The notes: generated from the letters alone by a model not told the origin. A stretch of DNA of 64,000 nucleotides from Treponema pedis (GCF_017161325.1 NZ_CP045670.1:310001-374000), one strand, 5' to 3'; positions 17,326-26,400 are shown, numbered from the stretch's first letter. Translations and numbers: made by a program.

Positions 17326-18360
17326 ATGGCTGATTTGTATACAAGAAAAATAGAACCTGTACCGGAAGTTCCGGTAAAAAACGGAAAAGCTATTTTCGGT
17401 TCGTTTTCGGGGCGGTTTAAAAAATTGGATATACGCGGTTTACCGCGTCCGTTCGGGAATCTTCCTATTCCAAGGGTTATTACAAATATGTTTATAACCG
17501 GAGCTTCCCGCTTTTTATTTTGCGGCGAAGAAGTAATAGGAGAGGCCGCATTTTTTTCAAGTTTTATTTTTTCATTTATGGAAACGACTTTTTGGCTGCG
17601 TAAAACCGGACAAAAATTTGCTTACAGACAATATCTTCCGGGAAGATTTATTCACCAGCCGAAGCATATAAACTACAGTGTAACCGCTTGCAGGTCAAAA
17701 CATCGCTATGCACGTATTTTTTCAAGGCTCTCGCACGGAAAACTGCACGCCGATTTCGATTTTTTAACAAACGATTTTCGCCCTTCCTGCGAAGGCCGAT
17801 TGGACTTGGATATAACAGGAAGCGAAGCTCTTAATTTCAGCTGTGTAGTTCCGTATAATGTGAGCAGAAAATGTCAGGCAATTTCAATTCAAAGCGGCAC
17901 CGTAAAGGGCTGGATAAGTTTGGGTTACAAAGATGATATTTCCGTATCTAGGGAAACCTCGGTAGGATTGTACGATGTACGTAAAACTTATACCGGCTTG
18001 CGTACAAAACGCAGCATTGTAACGGGTTTAGGCAAAATAAACGGGAAATCTCTGATTTTTCAAATAAACACCTCCGTTGCCCCCGACAGCTATAGATATA
18101 ACGAAAATATTATGCTGTATAATGGAAGTCGAACTCCCATTCCGCCGGTAAGAATAACCCGCCCTTACGGCTTTATGGGCAAATGGATTATTCAGGATAT
18201 GGAAGGAATGGTTGATTTGGTTTTTATTCCCATATCGGATAATTATAAAAAAGTAAATGCTATAATTTTCAGTACGGAATATCACACGGTTTACGGAAAT
18301 TTTGAAGGTATTCTTCTTACATCTTCAGGAGAAGAGCTTAAACTTTTCCGGGAATTATAA
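17326..18360 (+). CDS. DUF2804-like protein
   Basis: The 344-residue product has no signal peptide. It resembles the DUF2804 family (predicted beta-rich, lipocalin-like fold), including NDFRPSCEGRLDLDITG and MLYNGSRTPIPPVRITRPYG; the match is by memory of the family and is moderate. The ATG at 17326 is preferred over a TTG 15 bases upstream because aagagg lies at the right distance before it. It starts two bases after trkH, so it is probably in the trk operon. No catalytic residues were recognised. Confidence 0.6.
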   Translation: MADLYTRKIEPVPEVPVKNGKAIFGSFSGRFKKLDIRGLPRPFGNLPIPRVITNMFITGASRFLFCGEEVIGEAAFFSSFIFSFMETTFWLRKTGQKFAYRQYLPGRFIHQPKHINYSVTACRSKHRYARIFSRLSHGKLHADFDFLTNDFRPSCEGRLDLDITGSEALNFSCVVPYNVSRKCQAISIQSGTVKGWISLGYKDDISVSRETSVGLYDVRKTYTGLRTKRSIVTGLGKINGKSLIFQINTSVAPDSYRYNENIMLYNGSRTPIPPVRITRPYGFMGKWIIQDMEGMVDLVFIPISDNYKKVNAIIFSTEYHTVYGNFEGILLTSSGEELKLFREL

Positions 18361-18379
18361 AAAAATACAATATGCGTAT

Positions 18380-19078
18380 ATGAAAACTGTTATAAACGGA
18401 ATAAATATTGAGCTTACTCAATCGCGGGGTAAAAAATTAAGACTTACAATTTCCCCTAAAACCGGAGAACCCAAACTGCATATTCCTAAGGGCTATCCCG
18501 AAGAAAAGGCGATACAATTTGCACTGAATAATTCCGACTGGATAAAAAAACACCGAATCGAAATAAAACAAAAGATAAGCAAAAAAGAAGAAGAGTCTAT
18601 TATAAAAAACGGAGGATTTATTACTTTATGGGGCGAAAAATACGAGGTTAAAATAATCAAGGGCGGAAAACTGTGGCGTTTTTCGATAGATGATGATTTT
18701 TTTTATATAAAAGAACCTGAAGCGGCTTCTTTAAAGGAGAGGTACTTAAAACGGAGACTGGTACTGAATAAGCTATACAAAGAAGAATTGCAGCTTTACA
18801 TTGAAGAAATTCTTCCGTACTGGGAAAAAACCGTAAATGAAGCGCCGCGGGAAATAAAATTACGCGATATGAAAAGTAAATGGGGTGCCTGTAATATTGC
18901 AAGAGGAATCGTAACGCTTAATATAAAACTTGCTGCAAAACCGGAAGAGTGCGCCGAAATGGTTCTTGTTCACGAGCTTGTTCACTTTAAAGAAAGGCTT
19001 CACAACAATCGATTTAAACGCTATATGACAAAATTCCTTCCCGATTGGAAAGTGCGGGTTAAAAGGCTGAACGCTTAA
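18380..19078 (+). CDS. YgjP-like zinc metallopeptidase domain protein (DUF45)
   Basis: The 232-residue product carries the zincin motif HELVH (in VLVHELVHFKERLHNNRF, about residues 197-214). Upstream lie the family features DMKSKWGACN and GIVTLNIKLA, which place it in the YgjP/DUF45 metallopeptidase group. A third ligand would be the downstream His in ERLHNN. I chose the ATG at 18380 because the upstream in-frame extension overlaps the preceding gene and does not resemble the family. Some relatives sit beside restriction systems, but here the neighbours are housekeeping genes. The substrate is unknown. Confidence 0.85.
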   Translation: MKTVINGINIELTQSRGKKLRLTISPKTGEPKLHIPKGYPEEKAIQFALNNSDWIKKHRIEIKQKISKKEEESIIKNGGFITLWGEKYEVKIIKGGKLWRFSIDDDFFYIKEPEAASLKERYLKRRLVLNKLYKEELQLYIEEILPYWEKTVNEAPREIKLRDMKSKWGACNIARGIVTLNIKLAAKPEECAEMVLVHELVHFKERLHNNRFKRYMTKFLPDWKVRVKRLNA

Positions 19079-19116
19079 AGATAACCGTACAGCCCCGTTT
19101 TTTTACTGCGGTAAAA

Positions 19117-19788
19117 TTAAAGTATTTTTTTCAGCTCTTCTTTTTTTGCATTTATTTGTTCTTTAGAAAAATAAGCTTCCATTTTTTTTAATATAATATC
19201 AGCCTCTTTTTTTTCTTTTTCAATATTTATTGACGGAAGGGCCTTTGCGTTAAGAGTAATATTTACGTTTTTTGCTTTTTTTTCTGCACCTTTTTTAAAA
19301 GTAAAAAAAATACCGTCTTTTACGTCTAAAGGTTTTTCATTTATTTCGTATAAGGTTATTTCTATGTTTCGGCAAGTTTCATCGGTACAAACCGTTACAT
19401 TGAGTTTTTTCCCTATTTTAATAAAGTTCCAATGACCGGTAACCGGAATTGACGGCTGTAATTTAAATTTGGAATTTACCGCAAGATAACCGACTTCTTC
19501 TTTTATATCGAAACATCTTGTAAAGTAAGTATTTTTATCTTCGGTATTTACTACTTTAATATAAATATTTTTCTCCGCAACGAAAAAAGAATGCTCCGAG
19601 CCTTCGGTTTCGGTTTCGGCAATGAATTCCGTTCCGTCAAAACAAAACCCGCTTTGTTTTGAATATTTTATCCTGTTCAGCAAGGCTGTGTATTCGGTTA
19701 AAATAAGGTTTTGCTCTTTTGTCGTTTCCGCGAAGGCGGTAAAACAAATAAACAGAGTTAAGAAAAAAAAGATTTTTTTTATGCGCAT
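19117..19788 (-). CDS. Secreted protein of unknown function
   Basis: The 223-residue product has a clear Sec signal peptide (residues 1-20, cleavage after AFA) and is Lys-rich after that. No domain was recognised. It lies ten bases after the HD-GYP gene on the same strand with a ribosome site (aaggag) overlapping the end of that gene, so the two form an operon. The C-terminal third is predicted helical and charged. A periplasmic role linked to the HD-GYP protein is only a contextual guess. Confidence 0.7.
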   Translation of the reverse strand: MRIKKIFFFLTLFICFTAFAETTKEQNLILTEYTALLNRIKYSKQSGFCFDGTEFIAETETEGSEHSFFVAEKNIYIKVVNTEDKNTYFTRCFDIKEEVGYLAVNSKFKLQPSIPVTGHWNFIKIGKKLNVTVCTDETCRNIEITLYEINEKPLDVKDGIFFTFKKGAEKKAKNVNITLNAKALPSINIEKEKKEADIILKKMEAYFSKEQINAKKEELKKIL

Positions 19789-19798
19789 AATAATCTCC

Positions 19799-21001
19799 TT
19801 AAGTTATTGTATTTGCATTTGCATTTAAATTAAGCCGGCTTTTTTCGTCTTTAGTTAAAGGTCTTTTTATTGTTATTCCTTTCGGGTCGGTTCCTACAAT
19901 TTTGGGCATACCTGTAGGTGTAGTTTCTCCGTAAATTTGGACTATAGGGAATCTCGGGTCATAGGGGTTTATATCGATAACTTGTCCTATTTTTCCGTCC
20001 GAAAGATGGACATAAATTCCTACAGGGTAAAATGAAAGAGAAAACAAAAGAGCCTTTAAAATTGTTTCATCGTATTGGCTTCCCGAATTTTTAAGCATAT
20101 CTACAAGCCCCGTTGAAGCATCTGTGGCTTCTTTATACGGTCTGTAGCCCGTAGCCGCCTCATAAGAACAAGCTACCGCAATTATTTTTCCGTATACGGA
20201 AATTTTGTCTTTTGTAAGCCCTCGAGGATAACCCTTACCGTTTTCTCTTTCGTGGTGTTCTAAACTGCCGAGGCAGACGGGTAAAGAAAACGATGAAGCC
20301 TTTAAAATATTATAGGATAAAACTGGGTGTGTTAAAAGAGCTTTTTTGCTTTCTCCGCTTAAGGGCCTGTCATACATATAATATTGAGGCGGAAGACGAA
20401 GCATTCCTATTTCGTGCAGCATACAGGAGGTTCCAAGCTCTATAAGTTTATGTGCGGGCATTTTAAGCTGTATTCCTATGATAAGGGCAAAAATTGCGGA
20501 GCGTAAAGAATGAAGTATAAGATAATTTTCTTTCGAGTAATATTTTTGCATATCAATTCTTAAAATCATCTTTTTATTTTCTTTGACAAAATCGCAAAGC
20601 TCTTTTACCTTATCGGAAACCGTTCTTCCGTCAATTGTTTTTTTCATACTGTAAATTTCAAATATCTTTTCGATAAACTTTAAAAACCGTAAAAATTCTT
20701 TTTCTACCTTTTGCATAACTTCCTGCTGCTTTTTAAGCCTTTCCGCCGCCGCATCTTTTTCTCTGGAAATTGCCAGAACGTCTTTTTCCGACGTCAGCGG
20801 TTTTCCAGTAGATTTTATAGGCATAAAATCGGAAGGTTCGCCTTCGGAATATATAAAATTAAAATCCCAATCTTCAAGCATTGTTTTTATTTCTACGGTT
20901 AAAGGGCATTCGGGTATTAACAGTAAAAAATTCTTGTCCAAGTATACATTTTTACCGAAAAATGAAAAATCTTTTGTTTCTTTTACGTTATAGGTATTCA
21001 C
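19799..21001 (-). CDS. HD-GYP-related protein with altered metal-binding motif
   Basis: The 400-residue protein has an N-terminal region of about 150 residues with a coiled-coil stretch (75-115), an HD-GYP-like domain (about 155-325) and a C-terminal tail. Family landmarks are His164, HEIGM at 196-200, HPVLSYNIL from 225, HH at 249-250 with Glu251, and GKGYP at 255-259. The defining HD pair is His196-Glu197 here, and the usual HDIGK lysine is Met200, so c-di-GMP phosphodiesterase activity is doubtful. It could be a c-di-GMP-binding or structural variant. The tail NANANTIT reflects a short tgcatt repeat. It is first in a two-gene operon with the secreted protein at 19117. Confidence 0.82.
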   Translation of the reverse strand: MNTYNVKETKDFSFFGKNVYLDKNFLLLIPECPLTVEIKTMLEDWDFNFIYSEGEPSDFMPIKSTGKPLTSEKDVLAISREKDAAAERLKKQQEVMQKVEKEFLRFLKFIEKIFEIYSMKKTIDGRTVSDKVKELCDFVKENKKMILRIDMQKYYSKENYLILHSLRSAIFALIIGIQLKMPAHKLIELGTSCMLHEIGMLRLPPQYYMYDRPLSGESKKALLTHPVLSYNILKASSFSLPVCLGSLEHHERENGKGYPRGLTKDKISVYGKIIAVACSYEAATGYRPYKEATDASTGLVDMLKNSGSQYDETILKALLFSLSFYPVGIYVHLSDGKIGQVIDINPYDPRFPIVQIYGETTPTGMPKIVGTDPKGITIKRPLTKDEKSRLNLNANANTIT

Positions 21002-21198
21002 TTATTTTCTCTCCTGTAGTATAATAAAACCCGTAATTTTAGCACTCGGCTATTACGATACCGAATTTATGCCCTTCCGCAGCGACGCGCGAAGCCGCAT
21101 ACGATACACAGCGTTTCGCAAAAACGAAACCCGCTCTGTAAATTAAACGGATTATTTTGCCGATTAATTTAAGATACCCCCATTATAGGAGATTTTTA

Positions 21199-22008
21199 AT
21201 GAAATTAAAAGCACTGTTCATCACATTTAATATCGTCTTATTTTTATTATTATTTACTATTTTTTTCTTTCCGCTGTTTTATGCAAACGGTTCAGTTATG
21301 CGTGAATTTTGGAATATGAACTGGTTTTTAGGACCTGTTTTTTTGGTATTGATAATAACCGTAGATATTATTTTCGTTAAAAACCGAAAATTGGTTGAAG
21401 CAATTGAATCTGAAGATTGGACCGCTTTAGCTATGCACCTTGAAGAAGAGATATTCGATAAAAAAAAGTTTAAATTCAGAAATGTAAGACTTTTAACCGA
21501 TGCTCTTATTTTGCTGAGCGATTTCCCGTCGCTTGACAGGTTGCTGCTTGCCTTAAAAAACAATAAAAGCTCCTTTCTTAACCGTCTTGCCCCCAAATTC
21601 GCCGCAGCCAAAATGCTTTCGGGGAATTATGCCGAACTTGTTGAATTTTCATCTCGCTTTAATTCTTCCGGTAGCGATGAATGGATGCTTTTTTATCTGG
21701 GGCTTTCTCTTTATATGACAAAGGACTTTTATAAAAGTTCCGAACAATTTAAAGATTTGCAAAAGAAGACGGAAAATAAGTTAATAAGGGTTTTATCGTC
21801 TTATATTCTTTTAAGTTTACTTAAAAATTATAACAGAATGACGGAAGAAGAGTGTATCGCTGAAAAAGATGCTTTAAAATCGCTTACTGCAAAAAGTTAT
21901 AATGAGAATTCTTGGAAAACATATACGGATTCCCAACAGAAGGAAATTTACGTTATGGTCTTAAAAAAGCTTATATCCGATTCATCTGCATGGTTATGGA
22001 AGGAATAA
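21199..22008 (+). CDS. Inner-membrane protein with TPR-like cytoplasmic region
   Basis: The 269-residue product has two N-terminal membrane segments (about residues 5-26 and 40-60) followed by a soluble helical region. In that region SGSDEWMLFYLGLSLYMTKD and YKSSEQFKDLQKK look like weak TPR helices. The ATG at 21199 follows taggag; an in-frame ATG 42 bases upstream lacks a ribosome site. It sits 108 bases before gpsA, which has its own promoter. No family name was recognised; conserved treponemal proteins of this form are known only as hypothetical. Confidence 0.72.
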   Translation: MKLKALFITFNIVLFLLLFTIFFFPLFYANGSVMREFWNMNWFLGPVFLVLIITVDIIFVKNRKLVEAIESEDWTALAMHLEEEIFDKKKFKFRNVRLLTDALILLSDFPSLDRLLLALKNNKSSFLNRLAPKFAAAKMLSGNYAELVEFSSRFNSSGSDEWMLFYLGLSLYMTKDFYKSSEQFKDLQKKTENKLIRVLSSYILLSLLKNYNRMTEEECIAEKDALKSLTAKSYNENSWKTYTDSQQKEIYVMVLKKLISDSSAWLWKE

Positions 22009-22067
22009 AGATTCTGTTTTATTTTAAAAAAAGTTTAGGAGTATTCTTCAGTTATACTTTTAGGTAT

Positions 22068-22096
22068 TTGCATTTTTTATAAAAAGATGTTATATT
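22068..22096 (+). promoter_or_regulatory. Promoter for gpsA
   Basis: TTGCAT (22068-22073), 17-base spacer, TATATT (22091-22096). The transcript would begin about seven bases later, just ahead of the ribosome site ggag (22104-22107). Confidence 0.6.
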
Positions 22097-22115
22097 TATA
22101 ACCGGAGAGTTATTT

Positions 22116-23189
22116 GTGAGCGAAAAAATAGGTATAATCGGAGCAGGTTCTTGGGGAACGGCTGTTGCCGTCTCCCTTGCACGGAACGGACATAATGTTT
22201 TATTGTGGGCACGAAATAAAGATTTTTGTGAAAAACTGAATTTGGAACGTATAAATAGAAAGTATTTGCCCGATTATATTTTGCCGGAAAATATTTCGGC
22301 AACTGACGATATGGAAAAAGTATGCAAAGATTCTTCCGTTGTTTTTTTTGCGACACCCTCTCTTTATTTAAAAGAAACCGCTTTGGAAATGTTAAAGCAT
22401 AAGCCTTTCAGCGAAGATGACGGAAAACAAAGTTATCCGATTATTGCAGTTTTAACAAAGGGCTTTATTCCCGATAAGCAAGGCTCTCCTCAGTTTATAA
22501 TTGACGCTCTTGAAGATATTCTTCCGGATTTTTATAAAAATCATTTGGTGTATGTTGCGGGCCCCAGCCACGGGCAAGAAGTTGCCGCCGGTAAATTAAC
22601 GGGACTTATTACCGCTTCCAGAAATCCTATGTCTTCAATCCGCTGTCGCGAAATTTTAAAATCAAAAACTCTTATGGTGTATTCCAGTTTGGATATAATA
22701 GGTGTACAGGTTTGCGCCGCTTCCAAAAATATTGTCGCCGTTGCTTTCGGTATTTTGGACGCCTTAACGGAGTCTTCCGATACTTTCGGTGATAATACCC
22801 AGTCGCTTTTGCTTGCCGCAGGTTTGAACGAGATACAAAGTATAGGCAGAGCAATGGGAGCTACTCATCCTGAAACCTTTACCTCAATTTCCGGGGTAGG
22901 CGATTTGGACGTTACTTGCCGCAGCCGTTACGGCAGAAATCGCCGGTTCGGACGTGAAATAATAACTAAAAATATTCTTTCGGGTTTTAAAAATTTAGAC
23001 GATTTAATTTTAAATATAAAAAAAATAGGCTATCTCCCCGAAGGTGCCGTCGCCTGTAAATATGTAAATATTCTTGCAAAAAAGAACAATTTGAGACTGC
23101 CGATTTGTACCGGACTTTATAAGATATTAAATAAGGAATTAAAACCTCTTGAATTTATAGAAAAACTGTTAAGCGGAGTAAATAAATAA
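22116..23189 (+). CDS. gpsA: Glycerol-3-phosphate dehydrogenase [NAD(P)+]
   Basis: The 357-residue cytoplasmic enzyme reduces dihydroxyacetone phosphate to sn-glycerol 3-phosphate for phospholipid synthesis. The N-terminal Rossmann motif is IGIIGAGSWGTAVAVSLARN (residues 5-24). Catalytic-domain motifs follow: LTKGFI (about 110), VAGPSHGQEVAAG (about 147-159), AASKNIVAVAFGILDAL (about 205-221, active-site Lys) and GVGDLDVTCRSRYGRNRRFG (about 268-287). Translation starts with GTG at 22116, positioned behind ggagag. Length is slightly above E. coli GpsA (339). Confidence 0.96.
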   Translation: MSEKIGIIGAGSWGTAVAVSLARNGHNVLLWARNKDFCEKLNLERINRKYLPDYILPENISATDDMEKVCKDSSVVFFATPSLYLKETALEMLKHKPFSEDDGKQSYPIIAVLTKGFIPDKQGSPQFIIDALEDILPDFYKNHLVYVAGPSHGQEVAAGKLTGLITASRNPMSSIRCREILKSKTLMVYSSLDIIGVQVCAASKNIVAVAFGILDALTESSDTFGDNTQSLLLAAGLNEIQSIGRAMGATHPETFTSISGVGDLDVTCRSRYGRNRRFGREIITKNILSGFKNLDDLILNIKKIGYLPEGAVACKYVNILAKKNNLRLPICTGLYKILNKELKPLEFIEKLLSGVNK

Positions 23190-23293
23190 AGCCTATTGTA
23201 AAACTTAAGTGTATGCTTATCCGGATTGCAGTAAAACCGAAAAAAACGGCTTAAATACCGGCGGCTTTAAATAATTTCGGTTATTAAAGGAAG

Positions 23294-23569
23294 TTATACT
23301 TGCACCGGAATTCTGCTGTAAACGTCTTTTCTATGCCCTATTTTAATAACATATATTATCATTTTATCTTCTAAAATCCTGCATAAAATACGGTAATTCA
23401 TAACTCTGTAGCGCCATAATCCCGATAAATTTCCTTTTAAACTTTTTCCCTTTATCTTAGGATTTTCAAGCCTTTCTATCTCTCTTAGATATTTAATAAT
23501 TTCTTTTGCCGCTGTTTTATCAAGTGCTTTTAAGTTTTTTTTAGCCGCATTTGTTAAAACAACTGTCAT
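23294..23569 (-). CDS. RelE/ParE-family toxin
   Basis: The 91-residue protein is a RelE-superfamily toxin of the mRNA-interferase fold: LKALDKTAAKEIIKYLREIE, then PKIKGKSLKGNLSGLWRYRV, MNYRILCRI and a C-terminal VIKIGHRKDVY. The basic and aromatic residues near the end (RYRV, HRKDVY) fit RNA-cleaving members. It overlaps the antitoxin gene by four bases (ATGA), the usual order of antitoxin first. No promoter of its own is seen. Confidence 0.9.
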   Translation of the reverse strand: MTVVLTNAAKKNLKALDKTAAKEIIKYLREIERLENPKIKGKSLKGNLSGLWRYRVMNYRILCRILEDKMIIYVIKIGHRKDVYSRIPVQV

Positions 23570-23802
23570 ATTCCGAGTTCTTTTGAAACCTCATCCAGTG
23601 TATAGGTTCTTTCTCCGCTTGCTGCAAATTCGCTCCAAGCTTTTTCAGCCAGAGAGGAATCTTCAAGGTCTTCTTTTATTTCTATCAGATAGCGTTCCAA
23701 AGCCTTTTCCATTATTTTACTTTTTGAAAAACCTGTTTTTAGTGCTGTTTGCTCCAAGGCGAATAAAAGTCCCGATTTCATACTTATACTGACTGCCGGC
23801 AT
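23566..23802 (-). CDS. RelB-like antitoxin
   Basis: The 78-residue protein has an N-terminal ribbon-helix-helix-like segment (VSISMKSGLLFALEQTALKT, GFSKSKIMEKALERYL) suited to operator binding. An acidic C-terminal half (EDLEDSSLAEKAWSEF) would wrap the toxin. It is translationally coupled to the toxin. A strong ribosome site (aggaggt) precedes the ATG at 23802. Autoregulation of the promoter at 23821-23848 is expected from the family. Confidence 0.88.
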   Translation of the reverse strand: MPAVSISMKSGLLFALEQTALKTGFSKSKIMEKALERYLIEIKEDLEDSSLAEKAWSEFAASGERTYTLDEVSKELGI

Positions 23803-23816
23803 ATAGACCTCCTATA

Positions 23817-23837
23817 AATAATAATAATAATAATAAT
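23817..23837. repeat. AAT trinucleotide repeat (7 units) in the relBE promoter
   Basis: Seven tandem AAT units lie between the relBE -35 box and its ribosome site. On the minus strand they provide a TATTAT -10 hexamer in every 3-bp register, so unit number sets promoter spacing. Confidence 0.8.
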
Positions 23838-23848
23838 AAGTTTGTCAA
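23821..23848 (-). promoter_or_regulatory. Promoter for the relBE-type operon
   Basis: Minus-strand TTGACA (23848-23843) and TATTAT (23826-23821) are spaced by 16 bases. The -10 lies inside the AAT repeat. Confidence 0.6.
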
Positions 23849-24116
23849 GAGAGGGCAGGGGGGGGGCGGATTTTAAAAGAATAAAACTTGCCGTTTTTAA
23901 AAATTTATTGGATTTTACTTTAATATAAAATTTAAAAACAAAATAATTTTTATTATTTCGCATGAGGCATTACCGGAAAATTTTGCAAATAAAATTATTG
24001 CTTTAAACTGATTCCGAATTATTTTAATTGTTCATCTCCTCTTTCCATTGTTTAACAAAATATGATATACTCATTACACTTGTTTATAGAAAAATTTATT
24101 AAGCGGAGTTAAATAA

Positions 24117-25448
24117 ATGCTTGAAAGTATAAGCGAAAAATTAGGCGGAATTATCCGTACGCTTTCGGGAAAATCGAAGATAACCGAAAAAAATATTGAA
24201 GAAACTATCGAACAAATTAAAACCGCCCTTTTGGACGCGGACGTAAATTTGCGTGTTGTAAGGCGGTTTATAAATGCCGCTGCGGAAGAAGCCAAGGGTG
24301 AAAAGGTTTTGCGCTCTGTAGACCCCGGGCAGCAATTTACTAAAATCGTGTATGACAAAATGGTTTCGTTTTTGGGCGATGAAAAAAAATCGCTTGATTT
24401 ACGCGGCCCGGATACTCAATCGGTAATTTTATTTTTGGGTTTACAGGGGTCGGGAAAAACCACAAGCGCCGCAAAACTTGCGCTTAAATTAAAAAACGAA
24501 GGCAGAAAACCGCTTCTTGTTGCCTGCGACCTTGTGCGTCCGGCTGCCGTCGAACAGCTTTCGGTTTTAGGTGAAAATATAGGCATTCCGGTTTATAAAG
24601 AAGAAACAAAGGACGCCGTAAAAGTAGCAAAAAACGCTCTAGCTTTTTCCAAAAAGAATTTTTACGATACGGTAATTGTCGATACTGCAGGCCGCCTTCA
24701 GATTGATGAAGTTATGATGAAGGAAATCGTTAACATAAAATCCGCCGTAAAACCTCTAGAAACTATTTTGGTTGCGGATTCTATGACGGGACAAAGCGCC
24801 GTAGATGTCGCAAAGGAATTCGATGAAAGTGTAGGTCTTTCGGGTGTTATTCTTACAAAATTCGATTCCGATGCTCGAGGAGGCGCGGCTCTTTCATTAA
24901 AAACCATAACCGGCAAGCCCATTTTGTACGTTGGTACCGGTGAAAAACCTGAAGATTTTGAACCGTTTTATCCCGACCGCATTGCAAGCCGTATTTTGGG
25001 AATGGGCGACATTGTTTCGCTGGTTGAAAAAGCTCAAGCCGTTTATGATGAAAAAGAAGCCGAAAAACTTCAGCGCAAAATGGCTACCGAAACCTTTACT
25101 CTCGGGGATATGCTTGCACAAATCGAACAGGCTGAAAAAATGGGCCCTATAGAATCTATGCTTGAGATGATTCCGGGACTTGCAGGTCAGATAGATAAGG
25201 ATAAGCTGGATTTAAGCGCGCTCAAGCGCCAAAAGGCAATAATTCAATCCATGACGCTTAAAGAACGCGATAACTTTCGCATAATAGGGCCGCCGCGCAG
25301 AAAGAGAATTGCAAGAGGTTCGGGTACTACCGTAGGGGACGTAAATAAACTTTTAAAACAATTTGAAAAAACAAGACAAATGATGAGAAAGGTTTCTAAA
25401 AATAAGGGGCTTCAAGCTAAATTGATGTCAGGCGGCTTATTCGGTTAA
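24117..25448 (+). CDS. ffh: Signal recognition particle protein Ffh (SRP54)
   Basis: The 443-residue GTPase binds signal sequences of nascent chains together with 4.5S RNA and docks on FtsY at the inner membrane. Visible parts are the N-domain helices (residues 1-90), the G-domain P-loop GLQGSGKTT (about 108-116), DTAGR (about 187-191), TKFD (about 245-248), and the Met-rich M-domain (about 325-443: GDMLAQIEQAEKMGPIESM, RIARGSGTTV). The RIARGSG stretch is the RNA-binding motif. Start at ATG 24117 with gcggag upstream. No partner gene of the pathway is adjacent. Confidence 0.97.
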   Translation: MLESISEKLGGIIRTLSGKSKITEKNIEETIEQIKTALLDADVNLRVVRRFINAAAEEAKGEKVLRSVDPGQQFTKIVYDKMVSFLGDEKKSLDLRGPDTQSVILFLGLQGSGKTTSAAKLALKLKNEGRKPLLVACDLVRPAAVEQLSVLGENIGIPVYKEETKDAVKVAKNALAFSKKNFYDTVIVDTAGRLQIDEVMMKEIVNIKSAVKPLETILVADSMTGQSAVDVAKEFDESVGLSGVILTKFDSDARGGAALSLKTITGKPILYVGTGEKPEDFEPFYPDRIASRILGMGDIVSLVEKAQAVYDEKEAEKLQRKMATETFTLGDMLAQIEQAEKMGPIESMLEMIPGLAGQIDKDKLDLSALKRQKAIIQSMTLKERDNFRIIGPPRRKRIARGSGTTVGDVNKLLKQFEKTRQMMRKVSKNKGLQAKLMSGGLFG

Positions 25449-25558
25449 ATAAAATTTACGAAGAAGTTTGCTTATTTTAGGCTTGAGATATTAGAGAGAG
25501 ACGATGAGCATACATTCGGTTTTAAGTATAATATCTTAAAAAAAACGTTTAGCGGTAC

Positions 25559-25587
25559 TTGACAAAAACCCGGTTGCAATATATATA
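25559..25587 (+). promoter_or_regulatory. Promoter for the 25702 lipoprotein
   Basis: TTGACA (25559-25564), 17-base spacer, TATATA (25582-25587). The untranslated leader would be about 105 bases, unusually long for this window. Confidence 0.6.
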
Positions 25588-25701
25588 TAGCCTGATTAAA
25601 TGGGAAGACTGTTTGGAGTTTAGAGCTTGCAGGACGGTTTTGCTTTAAGCAGTGTTTTTCTTTTTGATAAAATTTTTATATTTACATAGAGGTATTTAAA
25701 C

Positions 25702-26121
25702 ATGAAACGAAAAAGATTTGCATTAGTGTTTGGCGTATTGGTTTTAACTGCCGGTGCGGTTTTAATTGCAGGTTGTAAGCATAATAAAATGAAAATGTAT
25801 GAAGGCCGTTATGAAGGCAAATGGAGCTTTAAAAATACAAACCAAAAAGGAACATGGAGCGGAACGGTTGACTCTTCGGGAAATTTCAAAGGTGCCCTTA
25901 GCGACGATGCCGAACCCGGAAAGTCGATATCTTTTACCTTAACGGTTTCGACACGCGGAGCTGTTTCAGGTACAATCGAACGACCGGATAACGGACAAAA
26001 GTATCTTACGAAAGTAGACGGCTCAATAAATAACAATAGCGTAATGGGCACTTTAAGTTTAACCATGGAAGGTTCCGCTAATGTTATTGACACAGGAACA
26101 ATTACCGGAAAAAAACAATAG
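25702..26121 (+). CDS. Small lipoprotein, paralogue of the 46.3-47.7 kb group
   Basis: The 139-residue product has a lipoprotein signal with Cys25 (lipobox IAGC). The mature part is beta-rich with the pattern YEGRYEGKW, W-S-G-T-V-D-S-S-G-NFKG, then a GxxSGTI turn, and ends in GTITGKKQ. The same pattern occurs in the products at 46329, 46872 and 47294, which makes this a four-member paralogous family within the window. A small eight-strand barrel or lipocalin-like fold is possible but unproven. It stands alone between ffh and a convergent alcohol dehydrogenase. Confidence 0.75.
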   Translation: MKRKRFALVFGVLVLTAGAVLIAGCKHNKMKMYEGRYEGKWSFKNTNQKGTWSGTVDSSGNFKGALSDDAEPGKSISFTLTVSTRGAVSGTIERPDNGQKYLTKVDGSINNNSVMGTLSLTMEGSANVIDTGTITGKKQ

Positions 26122-26310
26122 TGTAAATTTATTTTAATATTACACTAAGGGCGGATAGGACTGAGACGTCCTGCCGACGTTCTATCTGCATATTTTATAG
26201 TATAAATTTTATTTATAGATTTAATAGTTACGGCTATTAATATAGTATTCGGTATAAATTTATGTATCGAAACATTTCAGTTTTGCAAATGGAAGTTAAA
26301 GCAAATTGTT

Positions 26311-26340
26311 AAAAAGATACTCCGCAAGACACGGAGTATC
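26311..26340 (-). terminator. Rho-independent terminator of the alcohol dehydrogenase gene
   Basis: On the minus strand a perfect 9-bp stem (gatactccg / cggagtatc) around a 7-base loop is followed by TTTTT. It lies 60 bases beyond the dehydrogenase stop. The rest of 26122-26400 shows nothing recognisable. Confidence 0.85.
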
Positions 26341-26400
26341 GGATTGTACTTATTGTTTAAAACTTACTTTTATAAATATTAAAAATAATTTAATTGTCTT

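Larger units (their letters stand above)
23803..24116. other. Intergenic region between relBE and ffh with two simple repeats
   Basis: These 314 bases separate divergent genes. They hold the relBE promoter with its AAT repeat, a G9 run at 23858-23866 (ten bases beyond the relBE -35), long A/T-rich sequence, and a -10-like TATACT at 24066-24071 about 45 bases before ffh. No gene was seen. Confidence 0.6.

Noticed and set aside
23817-23837. CRISPR-like or VNTR array
   Set aside because: It is a plain trinucleotide repeat without spacers.
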